DNA of 64,000 nt from Halobacillus massiliensis (lineage in GTDB: Bacteria; Bacillota; Bacilli; Bacillales; Halobacillaceae): assembly GCF_900166625.1 (NCBI RefSeq), contig NZ_LT800499.1:3305676-3369675 (forward strand), read 5' to 3'. Under the pieces are notes generated by a model. It did no database searches, had not been told where the DNA came from, and saw nothing but the letters and a program-made list of their open reading frames with translations. Made by a program: the position numbers and the translations under genes. Below are positions 8,998 through 16,183 of this stretch, one piece after another (the stretch's first letter is position 1; every line of letters begins with the position of its first letter).

Positions 8998-9120
8998 AAA
9001 ATGTCGATAATGCTCGCTTAATGTATCCCCTGTTTAACTTGATCACCGATGGGGAAATGCTTACTAAGATATTTTTCTTAGGAGCTGTATCAGATCATTC
9101 CATAGAAAGGAGTTTTATTT
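8998..9120 (+). other. Untranslated leader of the 33-aa peptide gene, possible folded RNA
   Basis: The leader can form TCCCC (9026-9030) with GGGGA (9051-9055), and CTAAGA (9064-9069) with TCTTAG (9076-9081) just before the ribosome site. I could not match it to a riboswitch class I know. Confidence 0.35.
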
Positions 9121-9222
9121 ATGAAAGAGAAAGCTGTTTATGATTCCACTGATTTTATCTATGGTTTAGGTGGTTCCGCACTATTAACCGGATTCTTATA
9201 TGTACTTATATACGTTATTTAA
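9121..9222 (+). CDS. 33-aa single-span membrane peptide
   Basis: Short gene with AAAGGAG 9 nt before ATG and a strong terminator 24 bp after its TAA. The product has a polar N-terminus (MKEKAVYDSTDFIYG) and one hydrophobic span of about 18 residues ending at the C-terminus. It has its own promoter with inverted repeats and a long leader of about 170 nt, unusual for a 33-codon gene. I do not recognise the family. Full expression signals argue that it is real. Confidence 0.65.
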   Translation: MKEKAVYDSTDFIYGLGGSALLTGFLYVLIYVI

Positions 9223-9246
9223 AACTCTGCTATTATACTTAAGCAG

Positions 9247-9283
9247 GCCCGCATTTTCTCCTATGAGAAATGCGGGCTTTTTT
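9247..9283 (+). terminator. Strong terminator of the peptide gene
   Basis: GCCCGCATTTTCTC / GAGAAATGCGGGC hairpin with a CTAT loop followed by six T. Confidence 0.9.
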
Positions 9284-9348
9284 ATGGTTATTATTTCTTT
9301 CGTTTGATACCAGACTCGCCTATACTTGAAAACAAGAGGTGATAATGA

Positions 9349-10287
9349 ATGACAGTACATAAAGGATACTCCTCTGCCTTTCAGCCGGATAGAATCAGTT
9401 TCGGCCTGACAGTCCCACTGGAAAATTACGGAAGACAAACTCCAGTAATGACACATCAGGTCTTGCATGCACGGCTTGCGGAAGCCATGAACTTTAAATT
9501 CCTCTGGCTGCAGGATGTTCTTCTAGAAGATCCTTCTTTTGAAGATCCGGCAACAGGCCAAATCTATGACAGTTTTATATACGCTGCTTACCTTGCATCA
9601 CACACTTCTGCCATTTCTATCGGCACCGCAGCCACTGTCCTCCCGTTAAGACACCCGCTGCGAATCGCCAAAGAGGCTGCAAGTCTTGATCGTCTTTTTC
9701 CAGGTCGTTTTCTGCTTGGTGTCTCCTCAGGGGATCGCCGGAAAGATTTTGAAGGATTAGGAATTCCGATTATGGAACGCGGTGAACGATTCAGAGAAGT
9801 TTACGAGGATTTAAATCATGCTCTTTATGAAGAATTCCCTCATTATGAATCAAGGTTTGGCAAAATGGAGAAAGCCAACCTCGTTCCTAAACCTGTTCAC
9901 AAAATTCCGATGCTGATGACCGGCTACTGCCAGCAGACGATCGACTGGGTCGCCAAAAACGGCGACGGCTGGATGTTTTACCCTCAGCGTCCTGAAAAGC
10001 AGAAAGAAATCATTGACCTTTATCGAGAAAAAGTAAGAGAATATCACGGAGAAGTATTTATGCCATTCATTATGCCTTTGCCAATTGACCTGTTAGAAGA
10101 CCGGCACGCCCCTGTTGAAAAAATTCCGGCAGGATATCGTACCGGCCGATTAGGTTTAATTAAACTTATAGAAAAATACAGGCTGATCGGTGTCAACCAT
10201 ATCATGTTTGGTCTTTCTCAAAGTACACGGTCAGTAGAAGAAGTTATCACAGAAATTGGCAAAGAAGTTATACCCCATTTTCAGTAA
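9349..10287 (+). CDS. LLM-class flavin-dependent oxidoreductase (BA3436-like)
   Basis: Luciferase-like TIM-barrel enzyme expected to use reduced flavin (FMNH2 or F420-like) with an unknown substrate. The 312-aa sequence carries the LLM pattern: SIGTAATVLPLRHPLRIAKE near residues 83-102, PGRFLLGVSSGDRR near 118-131, and KNGDGWMFYPQRP near 202-214. Overall it resembles the luciferase-type BA3436 family (TIGR03571). AAGAGGTGATA precedes the ATG. The next gene starts 14 bp later, so they form an operon. Confidence 0.82.
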   Translation: MTVHKGYSSAFQPDRISFGLTVPLENYGRQTPVMTHQVLHARLAEAMNFKFLWLQDVLLEDPSFEDPATGQIYDSFIYAAYLASHTSAISIGTAATVLPLRHPLRIAKEAASLDRLFPGRFLLGVSSGDRRKDFEGLGIPIMERGERFREVYEDLNHALYEEFPHYESRFGKMEKANLVPKPVHKIPMLMTGYCQQTIDWVAKNGDGWMFYPQRPEKQKEIIDLYREKVREYHGEVFMPFIMPLPIDLLEDRHAPVEKIPAGYRTGRLGLIKLIEKYRLIGVNHIMFGLSQSTRSVEEVITEIGKEVIPHFQ

Positions 10288-10301
10288 TAGGAGGAAATAG
10301 A

Positions 10302-11003
10302 GTGATGAAACCAGAAGTTCTTATCCTGGGTACCTCCCATTTTGCTATAGAACCTGATATTGTGAATCACCAGCAAGAGTCCATCCATTCCCTTGTTGAA
10401 TCCTTAAAAGAATTCCAGCCGACTAAAATAGCGGTGGAAAAACCTTTTCTTATTGAAGGAGAGCTGCAGCGTAAATATGAGGAGTACTGCTCGGGTGGTT
10501 TAATTCCCGCATATGACGAGGTAGAACAAATCGCCTTTCCTTTAGCTCAACATTTTGAACACAATGTTCTTTATCCGGTAGACGAAGTAGTGGACATGTC
10601 GACACCTGCCCTCAATCAGGTGTTTGAATGGGCAAAAGAGCACCAGCCTGCTCTTTTCCAGGAAATTATGGAGGTACAGCACCATTTGAAGGAACGGGAA
10701 AATACTGATAATTTCCTTACAACACTTCGATCAATTAATGAACCTGCTTATATTAAAGAATTGCAGCGTATTTACATGAAGCTGACGCGTGTCGGCGACC
10801 GGCAGCATCAAGTAGGTGTTAAATGGCTAAAGCAATGGCATGAACGCGACCTGGCGATAGCTGCTAACATTGCCCGCGCGGCTGAGCCAGATGACCGTAT
10901 TCTTGTATTAATCGGTGGAGATCATGTTCACCTGTTAACTCAATTTCTTAAAGAGAGCCAGGATTTTGAAATCATTCCAAGCCTGAACTATATTCCCAAA
11001 TAA
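10302..11003 (+). CDS. DUF5694 family protein
   Basis: Cytosolic protein of about 233 aa. It opens with VLILGTSHFA and continues with KIAVEKPF, a Gln/Ala helix and YPVDEVVD, then ends with RILVLIGGDHVHLLTQFL. This pattern is that of DUF5694, which is distantly like the TraB/GumN fold (family knowledge, from memory). Function unknown. GGAGG at 10290-10294 serves either GTG 10302 (7-nt spacing) or ATG 10305 (10 nt). It is in an operon with the flavin oxidoreductase and is followed by a terminator. Confidence 0.75.
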   Translation: MMKPEVLILGTSHFAIEPDIVNHQQESIHSLVESLKEFQPTKIAVEKPFLIEGELQRKYEEYCSGGLIPAYDEVEQIAFPLAQHFEHNVLYPVDEVVDMSTPALNQVFEWAKEHQPALFQEIMEVQHHLKERENTDNFLTTLRSINEPAYIKELQRIYMKLTRVGDRQHQVGVKWLKQWHERDLAIAANIARAAEPDDRILVLIGGDHVHLLTQFLKESQDFEIIPSLNYIPK

Positions 11004-11035
11004 AAAAGAACTTTCCGTGGGAAAGTCCTTTTTTA
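11002..11035 (+). terminator. Terminator of the DUF5694 gene
   Basis: AAAAAAG-ACTTTCC / GGAAAGT-CTTTTTT hairpin starting at the stop codon. Confidence 0.85.
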
Positions 11036-11157
11036 TCTTCTCTTCCTTATTTTTCGGGTAAATTTAAACCTTAATCGATATCCAGCCGTCGCAGTATTGA
11101 CCTGAAAAAAATAGAAGCCTGCGTTTCTGTGCAATCCTCTTTAAAAGGAGTATGACC

Positions 11158-11421
11158 ATGTTAAAAAAACTTTCATCAAAGTTCAATCCATTGTATGTCC
11201 CTTTATTTACGGCTGTTCCTGCTGGTCTATGGCTGCTCTTTTCCAATCCTCCATGGACAAGTACATACCTTAGCCTTTATTTTCTCCTCATCGGTTTCTT
11301 AACATTTTCCGGGGCTGTAGAGATTAGTGATGAGGAATTAAAGCATCAACTGCTTGGTGGTTTATATATGACTTTCGCTCTTATCCTCGCTATTACCGGA
11401 TTGATCCGCTGGCTGCTTTAA
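11158..11421 (+). CDS. Small membrane protein, 87 aa
   Basis: Unrecognised. The ATG at 11158 is chosen over ATG 11152 because AAAAGGAG ends only 1 nt before the latter. There are three likely membrane spans: residues ~12-28, ~36-53 and ~66-86. A short acidic loop (SDEELKHQ) separates spans two and three. Its last 4 bp overlap the end of the next, oppositely oriented small membrane gene. Confidence 0.6.
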   Translation: MLKKLSSKFNPLYVPLFTAVPAGLWLLFSNPPWTSTYLSLYFLLIGFLTFSGAVEISDEELKHQLLGGLYMTFALILAITGLIRWLL

Positions 11422-11672
11422 ATAAAGAATAAAAACGGCAGGATCATCGGAATCATAATGATCATGGTAAAAATCAGCCATGCACTTGGGTTTTCGCTTG
11501 TGAGCTGCTTACGATAGGACATCCCCCAGGCCATTAACAGCAGGAGTGTCATAACGATACTTCTTAAATGAAAATCCCCGTCTTTATTATTCGTAAAAAT
11601 ATAGACACCGCCTTCAACGAAGAGAAGAAGACCGACAGCACTATTAAATATATGTGTAAAAAACTTGCTCAT
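11418..11672 (-). CDS. Small membrane protein, 84 aa
   Basis: Unrecognised. Three hydrophobic stretches (residues ~8-27, ~37-50, ~64-84) are separated by a short polar segment TNNKDGDFH and a basic RKQLTSENP loop. GGAG lies about 10 nt before the ATG. Convergent with the preceding small membrane gene, with a 4-bp overlap of the two 3' ends and no hairpin between. Confidence 0.55.
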   Translation of the reverse strand: MSKFFTHIFNSAVGLLLFVEGGVYIFTNNKDGDFHLRSIVMTLLLLMAWGMSYRKQLTSENPSAWLIFTMIIMIPMILPFLFFI

Positions 11673-11746
11673 ATCTGCATCACTCCATCTAGAATGTACC
11701 CCTACAGTATAGCAGAATCTCTATAGGACAGAAATTATAACCTTTT

Positions 11747-12172
11747 TTACCACAATTCATTAACTGCACGTTTAAGTGAATCTGTGATCTGAAAGGCAGG
11801 TCCCTCGTTTTTTAAGACCCTCCAGTGGTCCGTATAAAATAAAACTTCTAATAGAGTCCGATTCTCTGTTGTAAGCGTTAAGCCGCCAGTCACATCACTA
11901 ACATCACTTGCTTCCTCTTCAGGTGGACTGGATTTTAACTCATCAATCACCTCTCTAATTTCGTCTTCACTTTGAATGGTTTTTATTTCACGCTTATCTT
12001 CTGTCGTATATAGCTTAATCGTTATTGGCCTTTCGTATGCACTCCAGTTATGAGGTGTTACACTATCTTTTTCAAAAGAAAGCGGATTATAAAAGTAATT
12101 AAATTTTATGTAGAAGAGACCTGCGCCCATCATAACGATACATATAAGACCGATTCCAACTGTTTTTTTCAT
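11747..12172 (-). CDS. Membrane-anchored protein of unknown function
   Basis: 141 aa. The ATG at 12172 follows AGGGGTGA; the in-frame ATG at 12196 lies upstream of that site. An N-terminal hydrophobic segment (residues 4-21) without a lipobox is followed by an extracytoplasmic domain with an acidic middle (EDEIREVIDEL, SPPEEEASDVSDV) and a LEVLFYTDHWRV strand. I do not recognise the family. Solitary; no terminator is obvious. Confidence 0.55.
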   Translation of the reverse strand: MKKTVGIGLICIVMMGAGLFYIKFNYFYNPLSFEKDSVTPHNWSAYERPITIKLYTTEDKREIKTIQSEDEIREVIDELKSSPPEEEASDVSDVTGGLTLTTENRTLLEVLFYTDHWRVLKNEGPAFQITDSLKRAVNELW

Positions 12173-12257
12173 ACTTTCACCCCTGATTGCTATCACTTAC
12201 CTTCTATTTATACGATCCTCCCCCTCTCTTCGTTTCAGAAAAAAATCCTTAAAATGT

Positions 12258-12294
12258 AAAAGCTCCAAAAACCTAGTAAGGTCTTTGGAGCTTC
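12258..12294 (-). terminator. Terminator of the acyl-CoA synthetase/GNAT operon
   Basis: AAGCTCCAAA / TTTGGAGCTT stem with a 14-nt loop, directly beyond the GNAT stop on the minus strand, followed by a T-rich run. Confidence 0.7.
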
Positions 12295-12297
12295 TGT

Positions 12298-12738
12298 TTA
12301 TAGTTGCTTATAGAAACCAGTGGCTTTTCCTTCAAATCCTAAATGGTGATAAACAGAATGAGCCTGCTGACGATCTCCCCGATTCCCGCTGTTAAGCGTA
12401 AGTCGAGTGGCTTTCTTTTTTTGTCCCCACTTTTCAGCTTTATTCATAAGCGCTCTGCCAATTCCTTGTCCCCGATAGGCAGAATCTACAACAAAGGCAA
12501 TAATGCGGATATGAGAATCGTCTGTATGATAAGCAAGACTATACATCATCCCGATCATACCTGCCAAATGTCCATCCTCTTCATATACATACGTTTGATA
12601 AATCGGGTCATTTAGCAGACCCGGCAAGCGTTGTTCCATCTCCTGTGCAGACACCGGATAGCCTAAAAAAGTCATCAGCTGGGCTAATCCTTCTGTATCA
12701 CTTGCTTCTGCTGCTCTTACGTAACCCGTTCGTTTCAC
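12298..12738 (-). CDS. GNAT-family N-acetyltransferase
   Basis: 146-aa acetyl-CoA-dependent acyltransferase. Motif A reads VDSAYRGQGIGRALMNKAE near residues 85-103 (R/Q-x-x-G-x-G/A acetyl-CoA loop), and YHHLGFE near 130 is the usual motif B ending. Substrate unknown. It begins with GTG inside the last codons of the acyl-CoA synthetase gene (GTGA overlap), so the two are co-translated. The pairing recalls acetyltransferases that acetylate AMP-forming acyl-CoA synthetases (AcuA type), but nothing in the sequence proves that this one does so. Confidence 0.8.
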   Translation of the reverse strand: MKRTGYVRAAEASDTEGLAQLMTFLGYPVSAQEMEQRLPGLLNDPIYQTYVYEEDGHLAGMIGMMYSLAYHTDDSHIRIIAFVVDSAYRGQGIGRALMNKAEKWGQKKKATRLTLNSGNRGDRQQAHSVYHHLGFEGKATGFYKQL

Positions 12739-14309
12739 AGCTGGCGTTGTTCCTGTTTTCTTAACTCCACTCGCCGGATTTTTCCAGAAGTTGTTTTCGG
12801 AAGGCCTTCAATAAATTCAATTTTTCTTGGGTACTTGTAAGGTGCCGTTAATTCCTTTACATGGTTTTGAAGGATTTCAATTAATTTTTCATCTCCTGTT
12901 ACACCTTGCTGCAGTACAACAAAAGCCTTCACAACATTCCCCCTTACTTCATCTGGGCTTGCTACAACTGCACATTCCTGGACTGCTGAATGCTTCACAA
13001 GGGCATCTTCTACTTCAAAAGGTCCGATCGTATAACCTGAGCTGATAATAATGTCATCACTTCGGCCCTCAAACCAGAAATAACCGTCTTCATCCTTAGA
13101 TGCCTGATCTCCTGTAATATAATAATCGCCCCGCTGAGCCATCTTTGTACGCTCAGGGTCTTTGTAATATTCTCTAAATAAAGCCGGTGTATCTAAATGT
13201 ACCGCAATATCTCCTACATTGCCTGGTTCTACAGGTTGCCCTTCATCATCAATAATTTCAACCGTATTTCCAGGTGTCGGACGCCCCATCGATCCCGGAC
13301 GAACCTCCATATCCTTCATAATGCCGACAAGCAAGGTGTTCTCCGTCTGTCCATAACCATCCCTTACCGTCACATTAAATTGTTTCTGGAAAGTCTCAAT
13401 CACTTCTCTATTTAATGGTTCACCTGCTGATACTGCGCTGTGCAGAGATTCCAGTCTGTAATCTGTAAGGTTATCAACTTTTGCCATCAGCCGATATTCT
13501 GTAGGTGTACAGCATAAGACATTCACCTTGTATTCATCCAAAAGATTTAAATACGTTTTGGGATTGAATTTCCCGTTATAAACTAATCCAGTGGCTCCAG
13601 TGCCTAGAACGGACAAAAACGGACTCCATACCCATTTTTGCCAGCCCGGCCCCGCGGTTGCCCATACAGTATCTCCTTCTTTAATGGCCAGCCACTCGTA
13701 AGCAGCTGTTTTTAAATGAGCAAATCCCCAGCCGTGAGTATGTACGACTCCTTTCGGATTGCCTGTCGTACCCGAGGTATACGATAAAAACGCCATATCA
13801 CTCTTTAATGTATCAGCTGTCGCTAATTCGTTTGATTGGTCTTTTTTCAGGTCATCCAGGCTCAGCCATCCCTCTTCCTGGCCTCCAACAGAGAAAGCGG
13901 TTACATTTCTCATCTCAGGGACATTATTGAATTGAGTGGTAAAAGGTGCATATGAAACTACAGCATTTGCTTCTCCATGAGAGAGTCTGTAAGAGATGTC
14001 TTTAGGTCTCAGCATTTCTGAACTTGGGATCACTATAAGGCCAGTTTTTAAAGCTGCGATATAGACTTCGTATGCAGGAATCAGCCTTGGAATCATCACC
14101 AAAACTTTATCGCCTTTTTTTAATCCGGCATTTAAAAAAGCATTACCAATTCTATTGGCGTTATTTATTAAATCTTTATATGTAATTTCATCTTTTTCTC
14201 CTTGCTCATTTTCCCACAGGATGGCTTGTTTCCCAGGATCGCTGGCATGTTTTTCAAATTCCTGAACCAGATTATAGTTTTCTGGAGCTATAAGTTCTTC
14301 GCGATTCAT
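12735..14309 (-). CDS. AMP-forming acyl-CoA synthetase
   Basis: Adenylates a carboxylic acid and transfers it to CoA. Motifs in order: SYTSGTTGNPKGVVH near residue 180 (AMP-binding P-loop), DGYGQTEN near 325, GRSDDIIISSGY near 420 (hinge), and LPKTTSGKIRR near the end with the catalytic Lys. The 524-aa length and sequence are of the acetyl/medium- or branched-chain synthetase group (like Bacillus YtcI/MbcS); the chain length used is not evident. The ATG at 14309 follows AAGGAGG; ORF residues upstream are not coding. First gene of the operon with the GNAT enzyme. Confidence 0.88.
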   Translation of the reverse strand: MNREELIAPENYNLVQEFEKHASDPGKQAILWENEQGEKDEITYKDLINNANRIGNAFLNAGLKKGDKVLVMIPRLIPAYEVYIAALKTGLIVIPSSEMLRPKDISYRLSHGEANAVVSYAPFTTQFNNVPEMRNVTAFSVGGQEEGWLSLDDLKKDQSNELATADTLKSDMAFLSYTSGTTGNPKGVVHTHGWGFAHLKTAAYEWLAIKEGDTVWATAGPGWQKWVWSPFLSVLGTGATGLVYNGKFNPKTYLNLLDEYKVNVLCCTPTEYRLMAKVDNLTDYRLESLHSAVSAGEPLNREVIETFQKQFNVTVRDGYGQTENTLLVGIMKDMEVRPGSMGRPTPGNTVEIIDDEGQPVEPGNVGDIAVHLDTPALFREYYKDPERTKMAQRGDYYITGDQASKDEDGYFWFEGRSDDIIISSGYTIGPFEVEDALVKHSAVQECAVVASPDEVRGNVVKAFVVLQQGVTGDEKLIEILQNHVKELTAPYKYPRKIEFIEGLPKTTSGKIRRVELRKQEQRQL

Positions 14310-14439
14310 TTTCTTTTCCTCCTTAAGAAATTTCATAGATAGACACAATGGTATTATATCAAAAATTCAAAATTATGAGAAATTGACTATTACAAAATAA
14401 GAAATATTCCTGCTCAATTTTTCCACTGAACAGAGAAAG

Positions 14440-14500
14440 AGGTTCGGAAATCACTCGCTTTCAACCAGGAGCCGGTGAGTTAGCTTGTACTTCTGTACCC
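14440..14500. repeat. Fragment of a type II intergenic repeat (B1)
   Basis: Retains GGAAATCACTCGCTTTC...GAGCCGGTGAG, half of a type II unit in reverse sense, with the rest lost. Confidence 0.55.
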
Positions 14501-14532
14501 TATATAGACTTCTATATTCTCAAAAAAATCCT

Positions 14533-14700
14533 ATTCCGTTTGCCTGAATAAAGAGGACCGGGCCTGGGGAAAGACTAGCTTTCCATGGGCGAACGCTGAG
14601 CTTCCTCAGGCTAAAGCCTTCCGGGATCTCACCCTGTTCTATCCTCCCATAGGAGTCTCGCCGTTTCCCCCGTCCCTGTATGGTATTAAGAGTAACGGAA
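14533..14700. repeat. Type I intergenic palindromic repeat (B2)
   Basis: ATTCCGTTTGCC to TAACGGAA. It has the same nested arms as A2: CCTGGGGAAA with TTTCCCCCG, and GAACGCTGAG with CTCACCCTGTTC. Confidence 0.85.
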
Positions 14701-14745
14701 TTTTGACGAAAGCGAGCTTAAAGTTCTTTTACACTGGATTTTAGT

Positions 14746-14910
14746 GTTCCGTTTCAACTATTAAACAGGTTAGCGGCTGGGAAATGGCGAGACTCCTGCA
14801 GGGAGATAGAGCCACGGTGAGATCCGCGATTGTAACGAGCTAGCTCACCGGCTCCCCGCGGAAAGCGAGCTATTTGCCAGCCGCTTTTCTCCGTACTCGA
14901 TAAACGGAAC
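14746..14910. repeat. Type II intergenic palindromic repeat (B3)
   Basis: GTTCCGTTTC to AAACGGAAC, 165 bp, lying 45 bp after B2. It is close to A3 and C4 through the GACTCCTGCAGGGAGATAGA block. Confidence 0.85.
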
Positions 14911-14930
14911 AGTCTGCTTTCTGTGAAACA

Positions 14931-15030
14931 AGAGAAATGGCGAGACTTAGGGAATAATCCCAAAAAATCTTTTGTCTTAGGTATTTCTCGTCCGCCCATG
15001 GAAAGCGAGTTATTTCCATGCACGGTTTTC
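14931..15030. repeat. Degenerate repeat copy (B4)
   Basis: AGAGAAATGGCGAGACT at one end and CATGGAAAGCGAGTTATTTCC at the other; the centre is replaced by a short unrelated hairpin (GGAATAATCC). Confidence 0.55.
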
Positions 15031-15096
15031 TATAATAAGGTCACCGACACTCTCTTCCCCTTTACGTGAGAATCGAAAAAGTCTAGAGTTCTCTAC

Positions 15097-15128
15097 AAAA
15101 AAAGAGCAGCCGACTGGCCGCTCTTTTC
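15097..15128 (-). terminator. Terminator of the yitT-family gene
   Basis: AAAGAGC-GCC / GGC-GCTCTTTT hairpin adjacent to the stop codon on the minus strand. Confidence 0.75.
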
Positions 15129-15977
15129 CTAGGCTAATCGTTTAAAGTTCTGTCCCAAAATTTCATTCATGGAATGAACAGTAATAAACGCACTTTCATC
15201 GATTGCCAACATATATTTTTTTAATTTCGTATAATCTTTTCGATTCATAATAGAGGTAATAACTTCTTTATCCTCTTTGTTAAAGGCGCCCCGGGCGTGG
15301 TGAATGGTAGCACCTCTTCCCAAATGTTTAACGATAAACTCACGAACTTCATCGCTCCTGCGGCTGATAATGACAATCTCTTTATTGTCATCGAACTGCT
15401 GCAGAGCATAGTCAATAACAAGCCCATTTAAAATTACTCCGAAGAAGGCATACATACCAATAGCAGGCCCAAATAGAAACGCAGAAGATAAAGCAATAGC
15501 AATATCAGAGAACAATACACCTTTTCCAACATCAATGGAAAAATATTTATTTAAAATCATCGCAATGATATCTGTACCGCCTGTTGATGCGCCCTGGTGA
15601 AAAACGAGCGCCATTCCGGAGGCAGCAATAATCTGACCGATGATCAACTGAATGAGTATATCATTACTCAAAGGCTGTGAAATAGGGAAGAACGTTTCAA
15701 GCCCCCACACCATAAACGAAAGAGCGAAGCTGGCATAAATTGTTTTCGCCCCAAACTGAAAACCTAAGAAGATAATGCCGATAATAAATAAGACAATGTT
15801 TAGCAAAATCATAAGGGTACCGAGCGTCAAACCAGGAAATACTTTATTGAGCACAATGGATAAACCACTGACGCCTCCGGTAGCAAGGTCATTGGGTGAT
15901 AGAAAGAAATGAACGTTGACCGCTACTGCTAATGCACCTATATTTATGAGTAAAAATGATAGCAATTTCTTTGTCAT
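15129..15977 (-). CDS. YitT-family membrane protein (DUF161/DUF2179)
   Basis: Polytopic membrane protein of unknown transport role, 282 aa. Five or six spans occupy residues ~5-200, including NVHFFLSPNDLATGGVSGLS and FHQGASTGGTDIIAMIL, both typical of YitT/YqfU/YvjA proteins. A cytosolic DUF2179 domain follows (residues ~215-282). The ATG at 15977 has AAGGAGG 7 nt upstream; the longer reading from 16025 would place that site inside the gene. Solitary, downstream of repeat cluster B on the other side of its terminator. Confidence 0.88.
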   Translation of the reverse strand: MTKKLLSFLLINIGALAVAVNVHFFLSPNDLATGGVSGLSIVLNKVFPGLTLGTLMILLNIVLFIIGIIFLGFQFGAKTIYASFALSFMVWGLETFFPISQPLSNDILIQLIIGQIIAASGMALVFHQGASTGGTDIIAMILNKYFSIDVGKGVLFSDIAIALSSAFLFGPAIGMYAFFGVILNGLVIDYALQQFDDNKEIVIISRRSDEVREFIVKHLGRGATIHHARGAFNKEDKEVITSIMNRKDYTKLKKYMLAIDESAFITVHSMNEILGQNFKRLA

Positions 15978-16148
15978 TTGAAAGCCTCCTTCTTCGGAAT
16001 TTTTTACCGCTGCGAAATACGTCACATTACGGGATTATAGAAGGCTTTCTGTTACTTGTAAACCGTTAGGCAGGAAAAAGTTTTATTAAGTTTTTGTAAG
16101 CGGTTGAAGTAAAAGAATTGCAAAAATTATGCCTGAATAAACACTAAA

Positions 16149-16183
16149 AACCGAAGACTCTTATGCTTCAGCCTTCGGTTTTA
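16149..16183 (-). terminator. Terminator of the histidine kinase gene
   Basis: AACCGAAG / CTTCGGTT stem. One arm includes the last codons and the TGA of the kinase gene. Confidence 0.65.

Noticed and set aside
14754-15023. 89-codon frame in repeat cluster B
   Set aside because: Repeat-derived, no ribosome site, contains two repeat copies.
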